Source: Catenaria anguillulae PL171 (lineage: Eukaryota > Blastocladiomycota > Blastocladiomycetes > Blastocladiales > Catenariaceae). From it: 30,168 bases of DNA. The notes under the pieces are model-generated. The model searched no databases, was not told the DNA's origin, and saw only the letters and a program-made list of their open reading frames with translations. Numbering within the stretch: the first letter of the stretch is position 1; every line of letters starts with the position of its first letter. This document shows, piece after piece, positions 1 to 9,879 of this stretch. The position numbers were made by a program, and so were the translations under genes. The stretch is taken from the NCBI GenBank assembly GCA_002102555.1, contig MCFL01000285.1, forward strand, positions 1 to 30,168. Reading direction: 5' to 3'.

Positions 1-2556
1 GCCCATCTCCTCGCCCACGCTCCACATGCTCGCTCCCCCACCCGCACCCGCCGCTTCCCCATCATCCAATGAAATCCCACTCGTCTCCAAACTGGCTGCA
101 ACACTATGCTCCAAGGACATACGCTGACCCAACCCCCTCAACCGCACGTACTGCCTCCTTTTCCGCCTTCCCAACTCCTGCTCCCGGACCCACTCGACCG
201 CCTTGTCGAGCTCATGTCCGTGCCGATATGCGACCAAATGGCCCTCGCCTAACTCGCCCGCCGCCGTCGTATCTGCACTCACATGTTGCATTCCGGGAAT
301 GGCACTGGGGCCAAAATCCCCGACAGCAGCTCGCCGTCAGAGTACAAACCAGTCACCACTTCGCCTTCAGACACGTCCATGGACATGGACATGGATGCCG
401 AGCACGTGTGAATGGTGGTTGCCGAAGGTTCCGGGACTAGGCCCGGGCTACATGTTCTTGGGGACGACGGGTGAATGGACGAAGGTGGCGGGAGCGAGGT
501 TCCCGGTGTTGGGACGCGCGGGGCAGGCGGTGAGGGAGTCGCTGGAAGCGCAGGCGGAGGTGGGGTCGGTGTGTGTGTACGCTGGACGCCGATCGAGTGG
601 TAGGATGGTTCTTCTTGTGGGGTCGCGGGTGGGACCGTCAGCAAGCGGGCGATTGGTGTTGGTTCTTCAATGGTGGATGACGACGGGGTGGGCGAAGATG
701 GTAAGGGAGTCACTTGGGCGCTGGCGTCAGAGAGAATTGGGTGAATTGAAGCCTGTGTTGCTTGGTCAAAGTACAAATCGACCTCAACATCCTCCTCCTC
801 CTCTTGCTCTTCCTCGCCGAGCTCATTGATGGTAGGCAATGACCCAAAACTCGTCTGCACACCCAAATCGACACCGGCAAGCACAGCAGATACGTCCGGT
901 GTAGTGATTCGCGGCGGCGTCACACTGGGCGTGACTTGCGTCGCTCCATCCACCACGGGTCGGGGTTCTTCGACCGCCTGCACAGCCTGTTCAACCGGCC
1001 ACTCTGCCTGTGTCGCCGCAGCCACTGGCCACCTTGCCACCACATCCTGCGCAAGCTCGGCCACCATGTCGGCGGCCACCTGATCGACCATCTCCTCGGC
1101 AACCAGCCGGAGCAACACTTGGCGTCTCAATCCACTGCATCAGCTCGGCGTGTGCCTCGCCGGCCCAATCCGGTTCCACTTGAACCACGCCGGCCGTGTC
1201 CTGTACCTGCATGGGCGCATCCGTCTGTACTGCGCAATTGACATGCCTCGCCAAATCCCTCGTATCCAGCGCGACCGTCCTGCCCTTCTCCCGATCGCCC
1301 ATCGTCTGGCTCGCCACACTACGCATTGCAGGGCCGGCAACCGCCAAATCCGCCTGACACGCAACCGCCCGCCCGCCACCATGCATGGGCGATGCCGCCG
1401 TGGCCCGATCAATGACCGCGGGCGGATCCGTCATGGTCCACGAATCCTTTACGTCGTGCGTGGGCTCTTCGTGGGCTTGCACGCCCATGGACTTTTGGTG
1501 AATTACAGGCGGCGACACGATGATTGGGCGTGGGTCAATGGGCGGGTTGGACGCAAGGTAGGTTTGCAGGGCAACCGAGGTTGTGCGTGCAGACCGGGCA
1601 CTCGGGCGGACGGATCCGGTCATGGGAGCCGGATTTGCGGGCGTTGACGTGGGTTTGGATTGCCGGCGCATGGGCGACCGTGGCCGGTGCGAAGGTGGAG
1701 CGGCCGCAGCCATGGGTGGCGCGGGCAGAGGCGGCGCGGGAATCGGCAGCGACGCTAGATGCGGCGGCTTGATGGAAGTGCGGCGCAGAAAGATTGGGTT
1801 TTGTGAAACGCGCACGTTATAGAACTTGTTGGGTGCACGAAGCGGAGACTTGTCTCGCTCGCGCTCACGCTCGCGGTCGAATCGACGCGGGGCAGTGGCT
1901 GTGGTGGGAGTGGGAGTAGGTGATGATGGCGGGCCGCCTGGTTGTGGGGCAAAGTGCGTGATGGGTGGGCGAGGGACTGGGATCATGGATGGTGGAAGGT
2001 CAGAGAGTGGGATGGGCGGCGGTTTGGCTCGTGCGGACGCGGGTGCATTGGCTGCCGGTTTGATCCGCGAGCGACGGCGGGCGGCTTCTTGTGCTGCGCG
2101 CTCGCTCAGGGCTAGCGATGCATTTTGCGTTGTGCTTGCCGCGAGCGACCGGACACGGGTCATGATGGATTCTGACAGGGTTCCACCGTCAGCTCCATGG
2201 GAAGTTTGCGCTGCAACAGAAGTGGGCTGGGAGCGGGCGAGGCGGTGCAGCATGGACCGGGCGCCAATGTAATCAAACTGTCCGCCCAGAGCTTGTTCGA
2301 GCCGCTGGTCGGCGAGTTGGCGTGATGAGAGCTGTGAAGACGGGTTCTGCTGGATGTCGGCATTTTCGGCAGGCTGAAGGGCGGAGCGCTTGACTCGAAT
2401 GGTGCTCGGCCGTTCGGGCTTTGAGCGCAGCCGGTTCAAGTCCAAGGCAACGCGGTCTGTCAGGCTCTGACTTTGACTTGATTCATGCAGCTGTAGAAGG
2501 CCGTTTCCGTTTCCGGAAGATGGAGGTGGGTGGGAAAAGAGCATGGCGGCCGACAT
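1..2556 (-). CDS. TALPID3-like centriolar protein (tentative), partial
   Basis: The gene starts at the ATG at 2556 and reads leftwards past the window edge. The product is long, proline/serine-rich and low in complexity, with many short motifs of the form VQT, SQT, TQA or TQV (for example CAVQTD near 1225 and GVQTS near 850). A short helical segment around 1070-1150 reads WIE, then QVLLRLVAEEM. This resembles my memory of the conserved WIE-R-E-[IV]-MARI segment of the ciliary/centriolar protein TALPID3 (KIAA0586). Further on, DVSEGEVV and YSDGELL recall that family's SEGE-type C-terminus. The frame changes by one base near 1121-1140 without a convincing intron. A second change lies near 230-281, after which an open frame (EGHLVAYRHGHELDKAVEWV) runs to base 1. 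A GTGAGT donor sits at that second point, but its phase does not join to the downstream frame. That it is a gene is secure; the family name is a guess from motifs. Confidence 0.5.
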
Positions 2557-3194
2557 GACAAAGGTATGGGCAAATAAAGGTGTTTTCTCAGGGATTGCCC
2601 AAAGTCATGGCTTGGGATTACATGGCCGGTTGCTGAGCATTTGGCATGGGAATCTTTGATCGATATCGATCTTCACACCTATCTCACGGCCAGTTTCCGC
2701 TTTTGAAGGAAATTAAAATCCTTCGATCGGGCTTACCGTCTCATGCAATCGGGGTGCCGACCCTTTGCAGGTTCAGGCTTGCAAAAACGGAAACCCAAAC
2801 AACAACGGTGGTTTCCCTGGCAGGCGAAGACTTGTACTCTGCCAACTCCTTTTCACCTCAAGCAATACAATACGACAGTGAGAAAGCTCAGTGTGAGTGT
2901 CGTGGCTTCAAGTCTTTGGCAAACTCCTCAACCGACCAATGAGACCATGACCTGATCTGATGATTCTTCAACCCATCCCGTCCGGCTGTGTCTCCCTGGT
3001 GAGGTGAGGTCAAAATCATCTGCCGAGAAATGGATGCATGCAAGAGGCAACGCTGCAGCACAAAGACACTGATTTAAACCTCGCTGTGGTGCATTCTTAG
3101 TGCTCAATGTCCCATCTCGGCAGTTGGTTGCTCTTGACTTCATTGGTGCAGTACTGTATTTTAAAACTAGAATTTCCGGATGCATCGACAACAA
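2557..3194. other. Intergenic: upstream region of the TALPID3-like gene
   Basis: No convincing gene on either strand. Small open frames here have neither recognisable motifs nor codon bias like the neighbours. The one distinct element is a perfect 14-bp palindrome, GATCGATATCGATC, at 2658-2671, about 100 bp upstream of the minus-strand start codon at 2556. It could be a protein-binding site. Confidence 0.5.
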
Positions 3195-3267
3195 GGCTGC
3201 TTGGCTCAGTTGGCAGAGCGTCGCTCTCGTAAAGCGAAGGTCGGGTGTTCGATTCTCCCAGCAGCCA
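3195..3267 (+). tRNA. tRNA-Thr (anticodon CGT)
   Basis: A 73-nt cloverleaf can be folded by eye. The acceptor stem is GGCTGCT/AGCAGCC (7 bp, 3195-3201 with 3260-3266), with discriminator A3267. The D-arm stem is GCTC/GAGC, and TGGCTCAGTTGG at 3202-3213 fits box A. The anticodon stem TCGCT/AGCGA is perfect. The loop CTCGTAA puts CGT at 3228-3230, decoding ACG (threonine). The T loop TTCGATT lies at 3248-3254; the T stem GGGTG/CTCCC has one T-T mismatch (3246/3256). There is no intron and no encoded CCA. T runs at 3272-3276 and 3286-3291 are suitable RNA polymerase III terminators. Confidence 0.92.
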
Positions 3268-3658
3268 CTACTTTTTCCTTGTCGCTTTTTTCTCTCCATG
3301 TAATACATGCCACTAAAAGACTCGACTCGAGGGGAACCTTCGCTGTCCCACTGGGCCTCCCAACACTTTGTTTTGGACACTCCAACCCCTGCCGCTTGTT
3401 GCATGTGCTCTCGCCGAGTCCGCCGCCACATGCACTATGAACACTTTCTTTTGTCAATGGCTTGCGTTTTCCAGGCGTGTGTTGATGATGTGTGAGTGAA
3501 TACATTGATGCTTGCGTCAGCGGAGTCACGAAGCATCCCTCAGGTGTGTCCCATTCACCTTGTGCAGAAGGGCGCAAATAGACTAGGCAAATATATAAAC
3601 AAAGGACTCTCGCCCACACCTTGCTCGTTGAACCCGTAACCGCACTCTCCCAAGTCGC
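3268..3658. other. Intergenic between tRNA-Thr and the 3' end of RPB5
   Basis: Apart from the T-run terminators nothing is recognisable. It probably holds the 3' untranslated region of the minus-strand RPB5 gene. Open frames crossing the tRNA on the minus strand are judged spurious. Confidence 0.5.
3272..3291 (+). terminator. Pol III terminator T-runs after tRNA-Thr
   Basis: Five T residues at 3272-3276 and six at 3286-3291 follow the tRNA 3' end by 4 and 18 nt, as expected for RNA polymerase III termination. Confidence 0.7.
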
Positions 3659-4577
3659 TCAGAAGCACAGCCGGTACGTGACATACTTGCCTGCCGTCTC
3701 CGAGTTACGAATGATCTTGACAACCTCCCCACGCCGCAGGCCCAAGTACCGCGCCACGGGATCGGACGAAGGGATCCGCGGCAACTGCGTCTCCTTCAAC
3801 CGGTACCGCTCCAAAAGCGTCTTCTTCTCCTCGGGCTCGAGCTTCTCGTGCTTGGGGACAAGGGTGTGTTTGGTGATGTTGACAACCAGCTCGGCCTCTT
3901 CAAAGGCTTCCAGGCGGTACTTGTCCGACGAGCTGTTGACAATCTGTTTGGTGTCACAAAGAATGTGATTTGGAAGTGAGTTGTTGAGCGGGAGAGAATG
4001 GTTTGGCAAAGCGCGCAAGATGGTAAGGTGGAACACACGTACACCCTTGGCTTGAGGACCAAGCGGCTGCTTGTGCACAATGATGCCTCGCGGGATGTTG
4101 GAAGCAACGAGCAATTCGCAGAATCTGGATGATACGTTTGAAAAGAATGCCGGGACAAGGTCAGTTGCTTGTACGAATACGGTCACATTCAGCAAGTGGA
4201 TCACAGTCATAACTGTCGACCGTACTGCTTGATGTGGGCAACACCAATCTTGTTCTTGGAATCGTCGGCAATAAAGGCAATCATGATGGGCTCGGTCTCG
4301 GCACCGACTCCTGGCTTGGCAAACATGAGGTTCATGGCAGCATCACGTCTGGCGTAACCCAGCGAGGTTCTGTCAGGAGATGAGTCCTTCTCAAAATGCA
4401 TCGTGGCAGAACATACTGCAGCTGGTTGTTTGGAGCATAACGGGACTTGAAGTCCTCGAGCGTTAAGTTGGTCTGTTCCTCGGGAACCATGTATCCACGA
4501 TCGGCCATCATCTCGTAGATGGTCTTGTGGATACGGTACATGCGAGAAACTTCGCGGGTCTGTGCGTCTGTGCTCAT
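3659..4577 (-). CDS. RPB5: RNA polymerases I/II/III shared subunit Rpb5 (RPABC1)
   Basis: Rpb5 is a shared subunit of the three nuclear RNA polymerases; it forms part of the lower jaw that contacts downstream DNA. Four exons join in phase: 4577-4417, 4369-4226, 4124-4043 and 3943-3659, giving 223 residues (family usually 210-215). Introns are 4370-4416 (47 nt, GTATGT), 4125-4225 (GTACGG) and 3944-4042 (GTACGT). The N-terminal jaw domain has [16 protein letters not shown]. The joined middle reads [20 protein letters not shown], colinear with the human protein without gaps. The C-terminal domain carries the family signature: [19 protein letters not shown], then [19 protein letters not shown]. 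It is divergent from NDUFB10 across 747 bp. No oddities. Confidence 0.97.
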
Positions 4578-5324
4578 TTTTCAATGTCGTGGCTGATTGG
4601 ATTCGGTTGGGGACGGTTTGGCTCGGGGGCGGCGACAAGGCGGGTCACAATAAAAAATGCATAAAGAGGCCGACGCAAACTGTTCATGGCACTATGGTGT
4701 GGGTGTCGTTGCTTTCCTTGCTGACCGCGACCCACCCATGCCGCCAGCGCCAGCGGCTCTCAACGTCAGGACGAACGATGGTGTGGGACGAGATCAGCAA
4801 AACAGAGCCTGATGCAATCACGTGCGCTCAGGCGGACAGTTGCACGCTCGATCGGCATCGCACTTTCGATCGGCCATTCGTCAAGGTCGCCTTGCTTGTG
4901 CCTATGCCTACGTTGCAGCGTCTGTGCTGGAAGACTCACGGACACGCAACCGCCGGCTTGCCATGCACCTCAAGCATTACCTCCCATGTATGCATCACAT
5001 CTTCTCCTCTCCAGCTCATTCCGGGACATGCACCCCAAACCTGCCTCTACGACTTGAAGACCGTCCAGATGCCCTCGACCGCAATGCACGTTGGGTTGAA
5101 AGACCACTCCGCTGTTCGCTTTGTGTATTGTACACATGTCGGCACGGACCGTGCTAATCAGCCGCCCCAGTAGCGGTGGATTCGACCACCGCCATCAACC
5201 TTTCGTCGCCACCCGCCATGGAAATGAAGCCAACGAGCACTAAATGACATCATCACGCAACATTGCTTACGATACAGAGTACTTTCTTTCATTTAAACCC
5301 CTCGCCATCGATTCCCTTGCAAAC
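4578..5324. other. Divergent promoter region of RPB5 and NDUFB10
   Basis: A 747-bp gap between two divergent housekeeping genes. It contains two copies of TCGATCGGC (4848-4856 and 4866-4874) spaced 18 bp apart. An A/T-rich stretch at about 4648-4664 reads TATA-like on the minus strand, some 70-85 bp upstream of the RPB5 start. TTTAAA at 5292-5297 lies about 30 bp upstream of the NDUFB10 start. A 203-codon plus-strand open frame here overlaps the RPB5 start and has no recognisable domain, so it is not called. Confidence 0.5.
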
Positions 5325-5759
5325 ATGACCACGGAGACCAAGCGGATGCCCGTTGACCCCGAGAACCGCAAGTGGGCCGGGGTTACGCCCGTGCAGCAGG
5401 TTGACTTGAACGATCCCATTGGTATGGTTTTCAATGCTGTTGCAAAGATCGACATCCTCGCTCTTTGCCGCATCCACTGATCGCTTCTCCGTTTGCTTGG
5501 GCAACCGGTCGCTCCATTTCATCCTTCAACAGCTGTACTTGAGGCACGCGACCAGCACCTGCGCCAAGAGTGGGTCGAGGTAATGAAGACCAAGATCATT
5601 CGTGAAAAGCTGGTGCGCTGCTACAAGCGCGAGGGCGTCAACCATGTCGACAACTGCACCCACCTCGTCGAGGCATATGTCGACCGCCTCAAGCGTGGAG
5701 GGATGAAGTCGTGGCGTCAGTTCAACCGGGAGCAACAGCAGGCGCAAGCAGAGCACTAA
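5325..5759 (+). CDS. NADH:ubiquinone oxidoreductase subunit NDUFB10
   Basis: Accessory subunit of the membrane arm of mitochondrial complex I. Two exons, 5325-5421 and 5533-5759, flank one 111-nt intron (GTATGG...CAACAG) and give 107 residues, near the size of plant and fungal orthologues. The splice is supported by the conserved join DPIAVLEARDQHLRQEWVEV. The following REKLVRCYKREGVNHVDNC and THLVEAYVDRLKRGG match the family core with its cysteine pair. The short form lacks the long C-terminal tail of the animal protein. It starts at the first ATG after a TTTAAA element. It shares its upstream region with RPB5. Confidence 0.93.
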
Positions 5760-6394
5760 TCATCTGTTTGAGCACTTGCTCGCGCGCTTCGGTTTCGGTT
5801 TCTTGTTGTCGTGTCTATACATCTTTGGTTGCTCCTTGTTATTCCGCAAACGCTCTTGTCCCCAACAGTCAAGGGCGGGCCACCCTGTTTCGGCTCTGTC
5901 GGCATTTGTGCGCTTGATTTGCAGAACCGCCGAAGCTGGCTCACAGCGCGAGAATGTGCAAGCCCTTCACGAGGCCAATGGACTCTCCACTGGCCTGCCT
6001 GCCAGATATAACGGACACGGTCCGAGAACCACTCGACCAGAAAGCTCGCTCAACAGGTCCGTCGATCCAGTGCAGTGATCGGCAACACGGGGCTTCCCAC
6101 ACCACACGGATGTGAATGTTTCGAATGAGGAAATGCCACCGACCCAAAAGAATCCTCTGCAACCAAGCACCGGTTTTCATAAACGCTACTCCCTCCATGT
6201 CATTCGCAACTCGCCTCAGCACAAACCTCCAGCATTTGCCGCCAATCACCGCCCCTCACCGATCCCGGGACCGCCACAAGCCGCCAACGCCGGAACCCTG
6301 ACTGTCTGACATTCTTCCTTTCCATTGCTCCATTCACATTCACGCAAACCCGCACGAAAAACAAACACACTTGATTCCCGTTTGCCTGGCAAGA
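5760..6394. other. Intergenic: NDUFB10 3' region and promoter of the TBL1-like gene
   Basis: No open frame in this stretch looks like protein on either strand. A C/A-rich leader (about 6310-6394) precedes the next ATG, typical of a 5' untranslated region. No RNA gene or repeat seen. Confidence 0.45.
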
Positions 6395-8703
6395 ATGTAC
6401 CCGCCACTGTCCATCTCGGCCGATGAGGTCAACTACCTCATCTACCGATACTTGATCGAGTCGGGTGGGTCAATCTCTTCCTTGTCCAGCGTCACAAGCT
6501 GATGTTGACCGATTGGCTTTCGATTTGCTCCAATCCCATCCCCATGCAACATTCGACAGGGTTCCGACATTCCACCTTTGCCTTTGAGCACGAATCGCAA
6601 ATCATCCAAAAAGCCGACGACTTTCGCGCGCTCGACATTCGGCCAGGCATGCTGATTACGTTGCTTCACAAGGCTCTGCAGCTCATGCAAGTCGAACTGC
6701 ACATGGAAGATGTGCGTTCCATTTAACCTGTCATTCTCGCCTCTCCATTGACTGACGCACGCCCTCCCACTGTTTCATTCATCCGCTATCGATCCAGGAT
6801 GGCACCGAGCGAGAATGCGAAGCAACCCTTTCACTTCTCTACCCACACAACTGCATCACGCCATCATCTGTTGACGGGTCGCGGCCGCCACCGTCGCATG
6901 CACGCAATCGCAAGTTGTCCGAGCTTCCAAATGCAACCAAGGATGCACCCGCTGGAGGAGGGAAGAAGAAGGAAAAGGCCGCGCGGGCCGATAAGCGAAA
7001 GGGAAAGAAGGACAGATCGACAAAGTCGGCAAAGGACAAGGCGAGCAAGTCGGCAGCCGGTGCAACGGCCGGTGACGAGGATGCCATGGATGTGGATGAA
7101 CCCGAAAATCAAGCAGGTGGTGATGAGGACGATGTACTCGGTACGTTCTTTTCGTTCTCGCTTGCAATTTGCATCTGCCTTCCCGTTGGGGTGGCGAGAG
7201 CGGAACACTGAATGGTTTCAAACTTTTTCTAGGCGACGACCTCTTGATCCAAGTCGACGATAACGATCCGGCCGTCACGCTCACATCGGACGATCTGCTG
7301 GCCTTGCAAGATGCCAACGGCTTGTACTATGTGAGCGCCTGGAACCCCGTCGACGACACGCTCCTTGCCTCTGGATCGCTCAACTCGCTCGTTGGTCTGT
7401 GGACCGTGCCGACGACCAATGGCCGCCTGTCCAATGTCACCCACCTTGCGCACACATCCGACTCGTCGCCGTCACCCTCGAAATCTGTCACTTTGTCGTC
7501 AAAAAAGTCGACGGTTGCAGCCAACGGCGGCAGTCCGGGCAGAGCCGGCGACGCGAGCGCGACCGTGGTGACTGCAATCGCGTGGAGTCCCAATGGCGAG
7601 TATCTCGCGACTGGAACCAGCCATTCAAAAGTGCGCGTGTTTTCCAAGGCGGGCCAGTTGCTCAACACGTATTCGGTTGGGCCAGCATCCGTCAAGGTGG
7701 CGCCAAGCGATGGGTCGCCAAAGCGTGGGACAGTGGTCATGGACAACCCAGTCATGGAGTTGGCATTTAGTTTGGATTCCGGGCTGTTGGCGTGTGGAAC
7801 AACGGCGGGCAGTCTGGTGGTGGTGGATGTGGCCAAGGGCAAGCAGGTGTATTCGTTGCAGTGCTCAAATGCTGGTACGCATGTTTTCCCATCACTTTCA
7901 ATTTGAGCATGCTTTGTCTCACGAAACGTGGCTTGCGGCAATGTTAGTCATGGCATTTGCATGGAACAGCAACCACATTCTCGCCGCGGGCTCGACGGAT
8001 CATCTTGTGCGCCTGATTGACGTCAACCATGCCTCTGTGATTGAGCTTGCGGGCCATCAAGGCGGTGTCAACCAAGTTTCTTGGGATCCGTCGCGCACCC
8101 TGCTTGCAAGCTGTTCCGATGATGGCACCATTCGGATATGGTCGCAGGATGTCGTGTCGCAATCAACAACCGGGCAGCGGCAGCCGAGGGTCGTATTGCA
8201 AGGGCACGAGGGTGAAGTGATTACCATGGATTGGAATCCGAACCCGCCAAATGGAGCGGCGCAGATTGCTTCGTACGTTTCTGATTATTGGAAATGTTGC
8301 AAATCCAAACCCCCAGAATCTGACGACTTTTGTCGCTTGCATCGTTGCGTACAGAGTGGGAACCGACCGCGTCGTACGGATATGGGACGTGGCCACAGGG
8401 TCATGCATCTACGCCATGGACCGCCACGTGCAAGCGCATTGTGTGCTCGCCTACAGTCCCGACGGCAAGTACCTGGTGTGTGGGTCCGATGACCGGTACA
8501 TGTACGTGTGGACAAGCACCGCACAGCTTGTTCGGTCATTTTATGCATGCAGCGAAATTGTCGACTTGCGGTTCAATCGCGCGGGCGATCGCATGGCCGT
8601 GTGTTTTGGGACTTCGCAGATGGCCATTTTGCCGCTAGGCCCAATGTTGGCCGGGTCGTCGGCAGGTCGAGAAGATGGGGAGGGTGGTGATGGGACTGGA
8701 TGA
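6395..8703 (+). CDS. LisH/WD40 corepressor protein, TBL1/Sif2 type
   Basis: Transducin-beta-like 1 proteins (TBL1/TBLR1 in animals, Sif2 in yeast) scaffold Set3/SMRT-type histone deacetylase complexes in the nucleus. Six exons (6395-6464, 6560-6711, 6798-7140, 7233-7874, 7948-8272, 8355-8703) join in phase to 626 residues. Residues about 4-40 form a LisH dimerisation motif (EVNYLIYRYLIESGF, then HSTFAFEHES), closely like animal TBL1. A linker rich in lysine, then in acidic residues (GKKKEKAARADKR, later DEDAMDVDEPEN), is followed by seven or eight WD40 blades (VGLWTV, VRVFSK, VRLIDV, IRIWSQ, VRIWDV, MYVWTS). Donors are GTGGGT, GTGCGT, GTACGT, GTACGC and GTACGT. The last intron falls just before VGTDRVVRIWDV. 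No breaks seen. Confidence 0.93.
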
Positions 8704-9879
8704 GTCTTGACTGTGCGCGCGTGTGAGTCAATGGGTAGGGGAGGTAGGGCCAATGGGAGGATTATTTATATGCTTGAAATCTATTTTGTCTCGGTGCTTG
8801 GCTTTTTTTTATGTTGTTCTTGTATTTGATTCAGTTTATGCATGGAAGTTTCAGTCGTCTTGGATTTCCGCTTTGCTGGAGTTCTTGTCAAAGACAGCAG
8901 CAACTTGTGCAGCAAAGCTTAGCGTCGGCTCAAGTTGGGAACGGTTGCTGTCGGAGCGATGTCGGCTGGGGAGGAATCAATGGGACGTTGAGGGAGTGGC
9001 TGAAATTGGCCTGGTCACCGCCGAATGGAAGGCAAGAAGGGCATGGGTCGTGGGTCGGCACAGCAGCACATTGAAAAATCGATATTTATGAATATCAGGG
9101 AGAGTCTGCGGATTTGAGTGCACAACTTTCTCATCACAGTTCGCAGTTCGCAGTTCGCAGTTCTTGACTTTCGAAAAGACGGATTGGCGAGCGACACGGC
9201 ACTCGCAGAAACACAATGCAAAATTTACTTGACACTGCAATAACATTTCCACCCGTTGGCACTTGCTGCAATCTCGACCTCAACCTCATCTGCAACCCAA
9301 GTTTTGCATTGGGCTGCCCGTCCTCCTTCGATCCGATCCGTGCTTGCCATTCGTTTGACAAGAGGCCACCCTCGATTCTACTCGCCGTACACTGTCTGGC
9401 GCCTGACCCTATGGGATCGAGTCATTTGCCGCTTGCGCATTACCCGCGGACACTTTACCAGCATTTCGCCCCCGAGCCTGATCCCCGCTGCAATCCCATC
9501 GCAGTCTCGATTCGTTCAAGCGTAGCCAAAGTCCGCATCGATTGATTCCAGTTGCCGAATTTCTCAGGCTACTCGGCCTCCTTGTAACACCTCGCTTCAC
9601 GTTGTCTGCGTCGCCCAGAAGTTGGGCCAGCCAAACGGATCGCACGAGCAAAGTTATCATTGGCCCACGCGGACCATCCTCTCTCCCCACCAATCGTCCA
9701 AAACAAACGCGTCGATTTCTTATTTGTGTCCCATCCCGCGACGCCTGAGCCGCCTCACCTTCGTCACCACTCGTGATCGCTCTTGCCATTTACCCGCTCG
9801 CGTTTTTTGGTGTCCGCACACCACATTTCTCCGAACCATCGCCCTCGGCGCAACCAGCGAATCCGCTTCACAACCGACC
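8704..9879. other. Intergenic, 1.2 kb, with a short tandem repeat
   Basis: The gap between the TBL1-like and Osh genes has no convincing coding sequence. It has a T-rich stretch near 8804-8812 suitable for a 3' end, and a small tandem repeat at 9137-9163. From about 9780 to 9879 there is a C-rich leader leading to the next start codon. Confidence 0.45.
9137..9163 (+). repeat. Short tandem repeat, CAGTTCG x 3.9
   Basis: Three perfect copies of the heptamer CAGTTCG followed by CAGTTC, in intergenic DNA between two plus-strand genes. A minisatellite-like tract with no visible link to a gene. Confidence 0.9.

Noticed and set aside
203-1241. Several plus-strand open frames opposite the TALPID3-like gene
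   Set aside because: The minus strand has long open, proline-rich, motif-bearing sequence with a defined start. The plus-strand frames are short, overlapping shadows of GC-rich coding DNA.
3206-3619. Minus-strand open frames across the tRNA gene
   Set aside because: They overlap a well-formed tRNA and its terminator and show no protein family features.
4562-5173. 203-codon plus-strand open frame between RPB5 and NDUFB10
   Set aside because: It begins inside the first exon of RPB5 on the opposite strand and has no recognisable domain. Its composition (C/T/H/R-rich) looks like translated promoter DNA.
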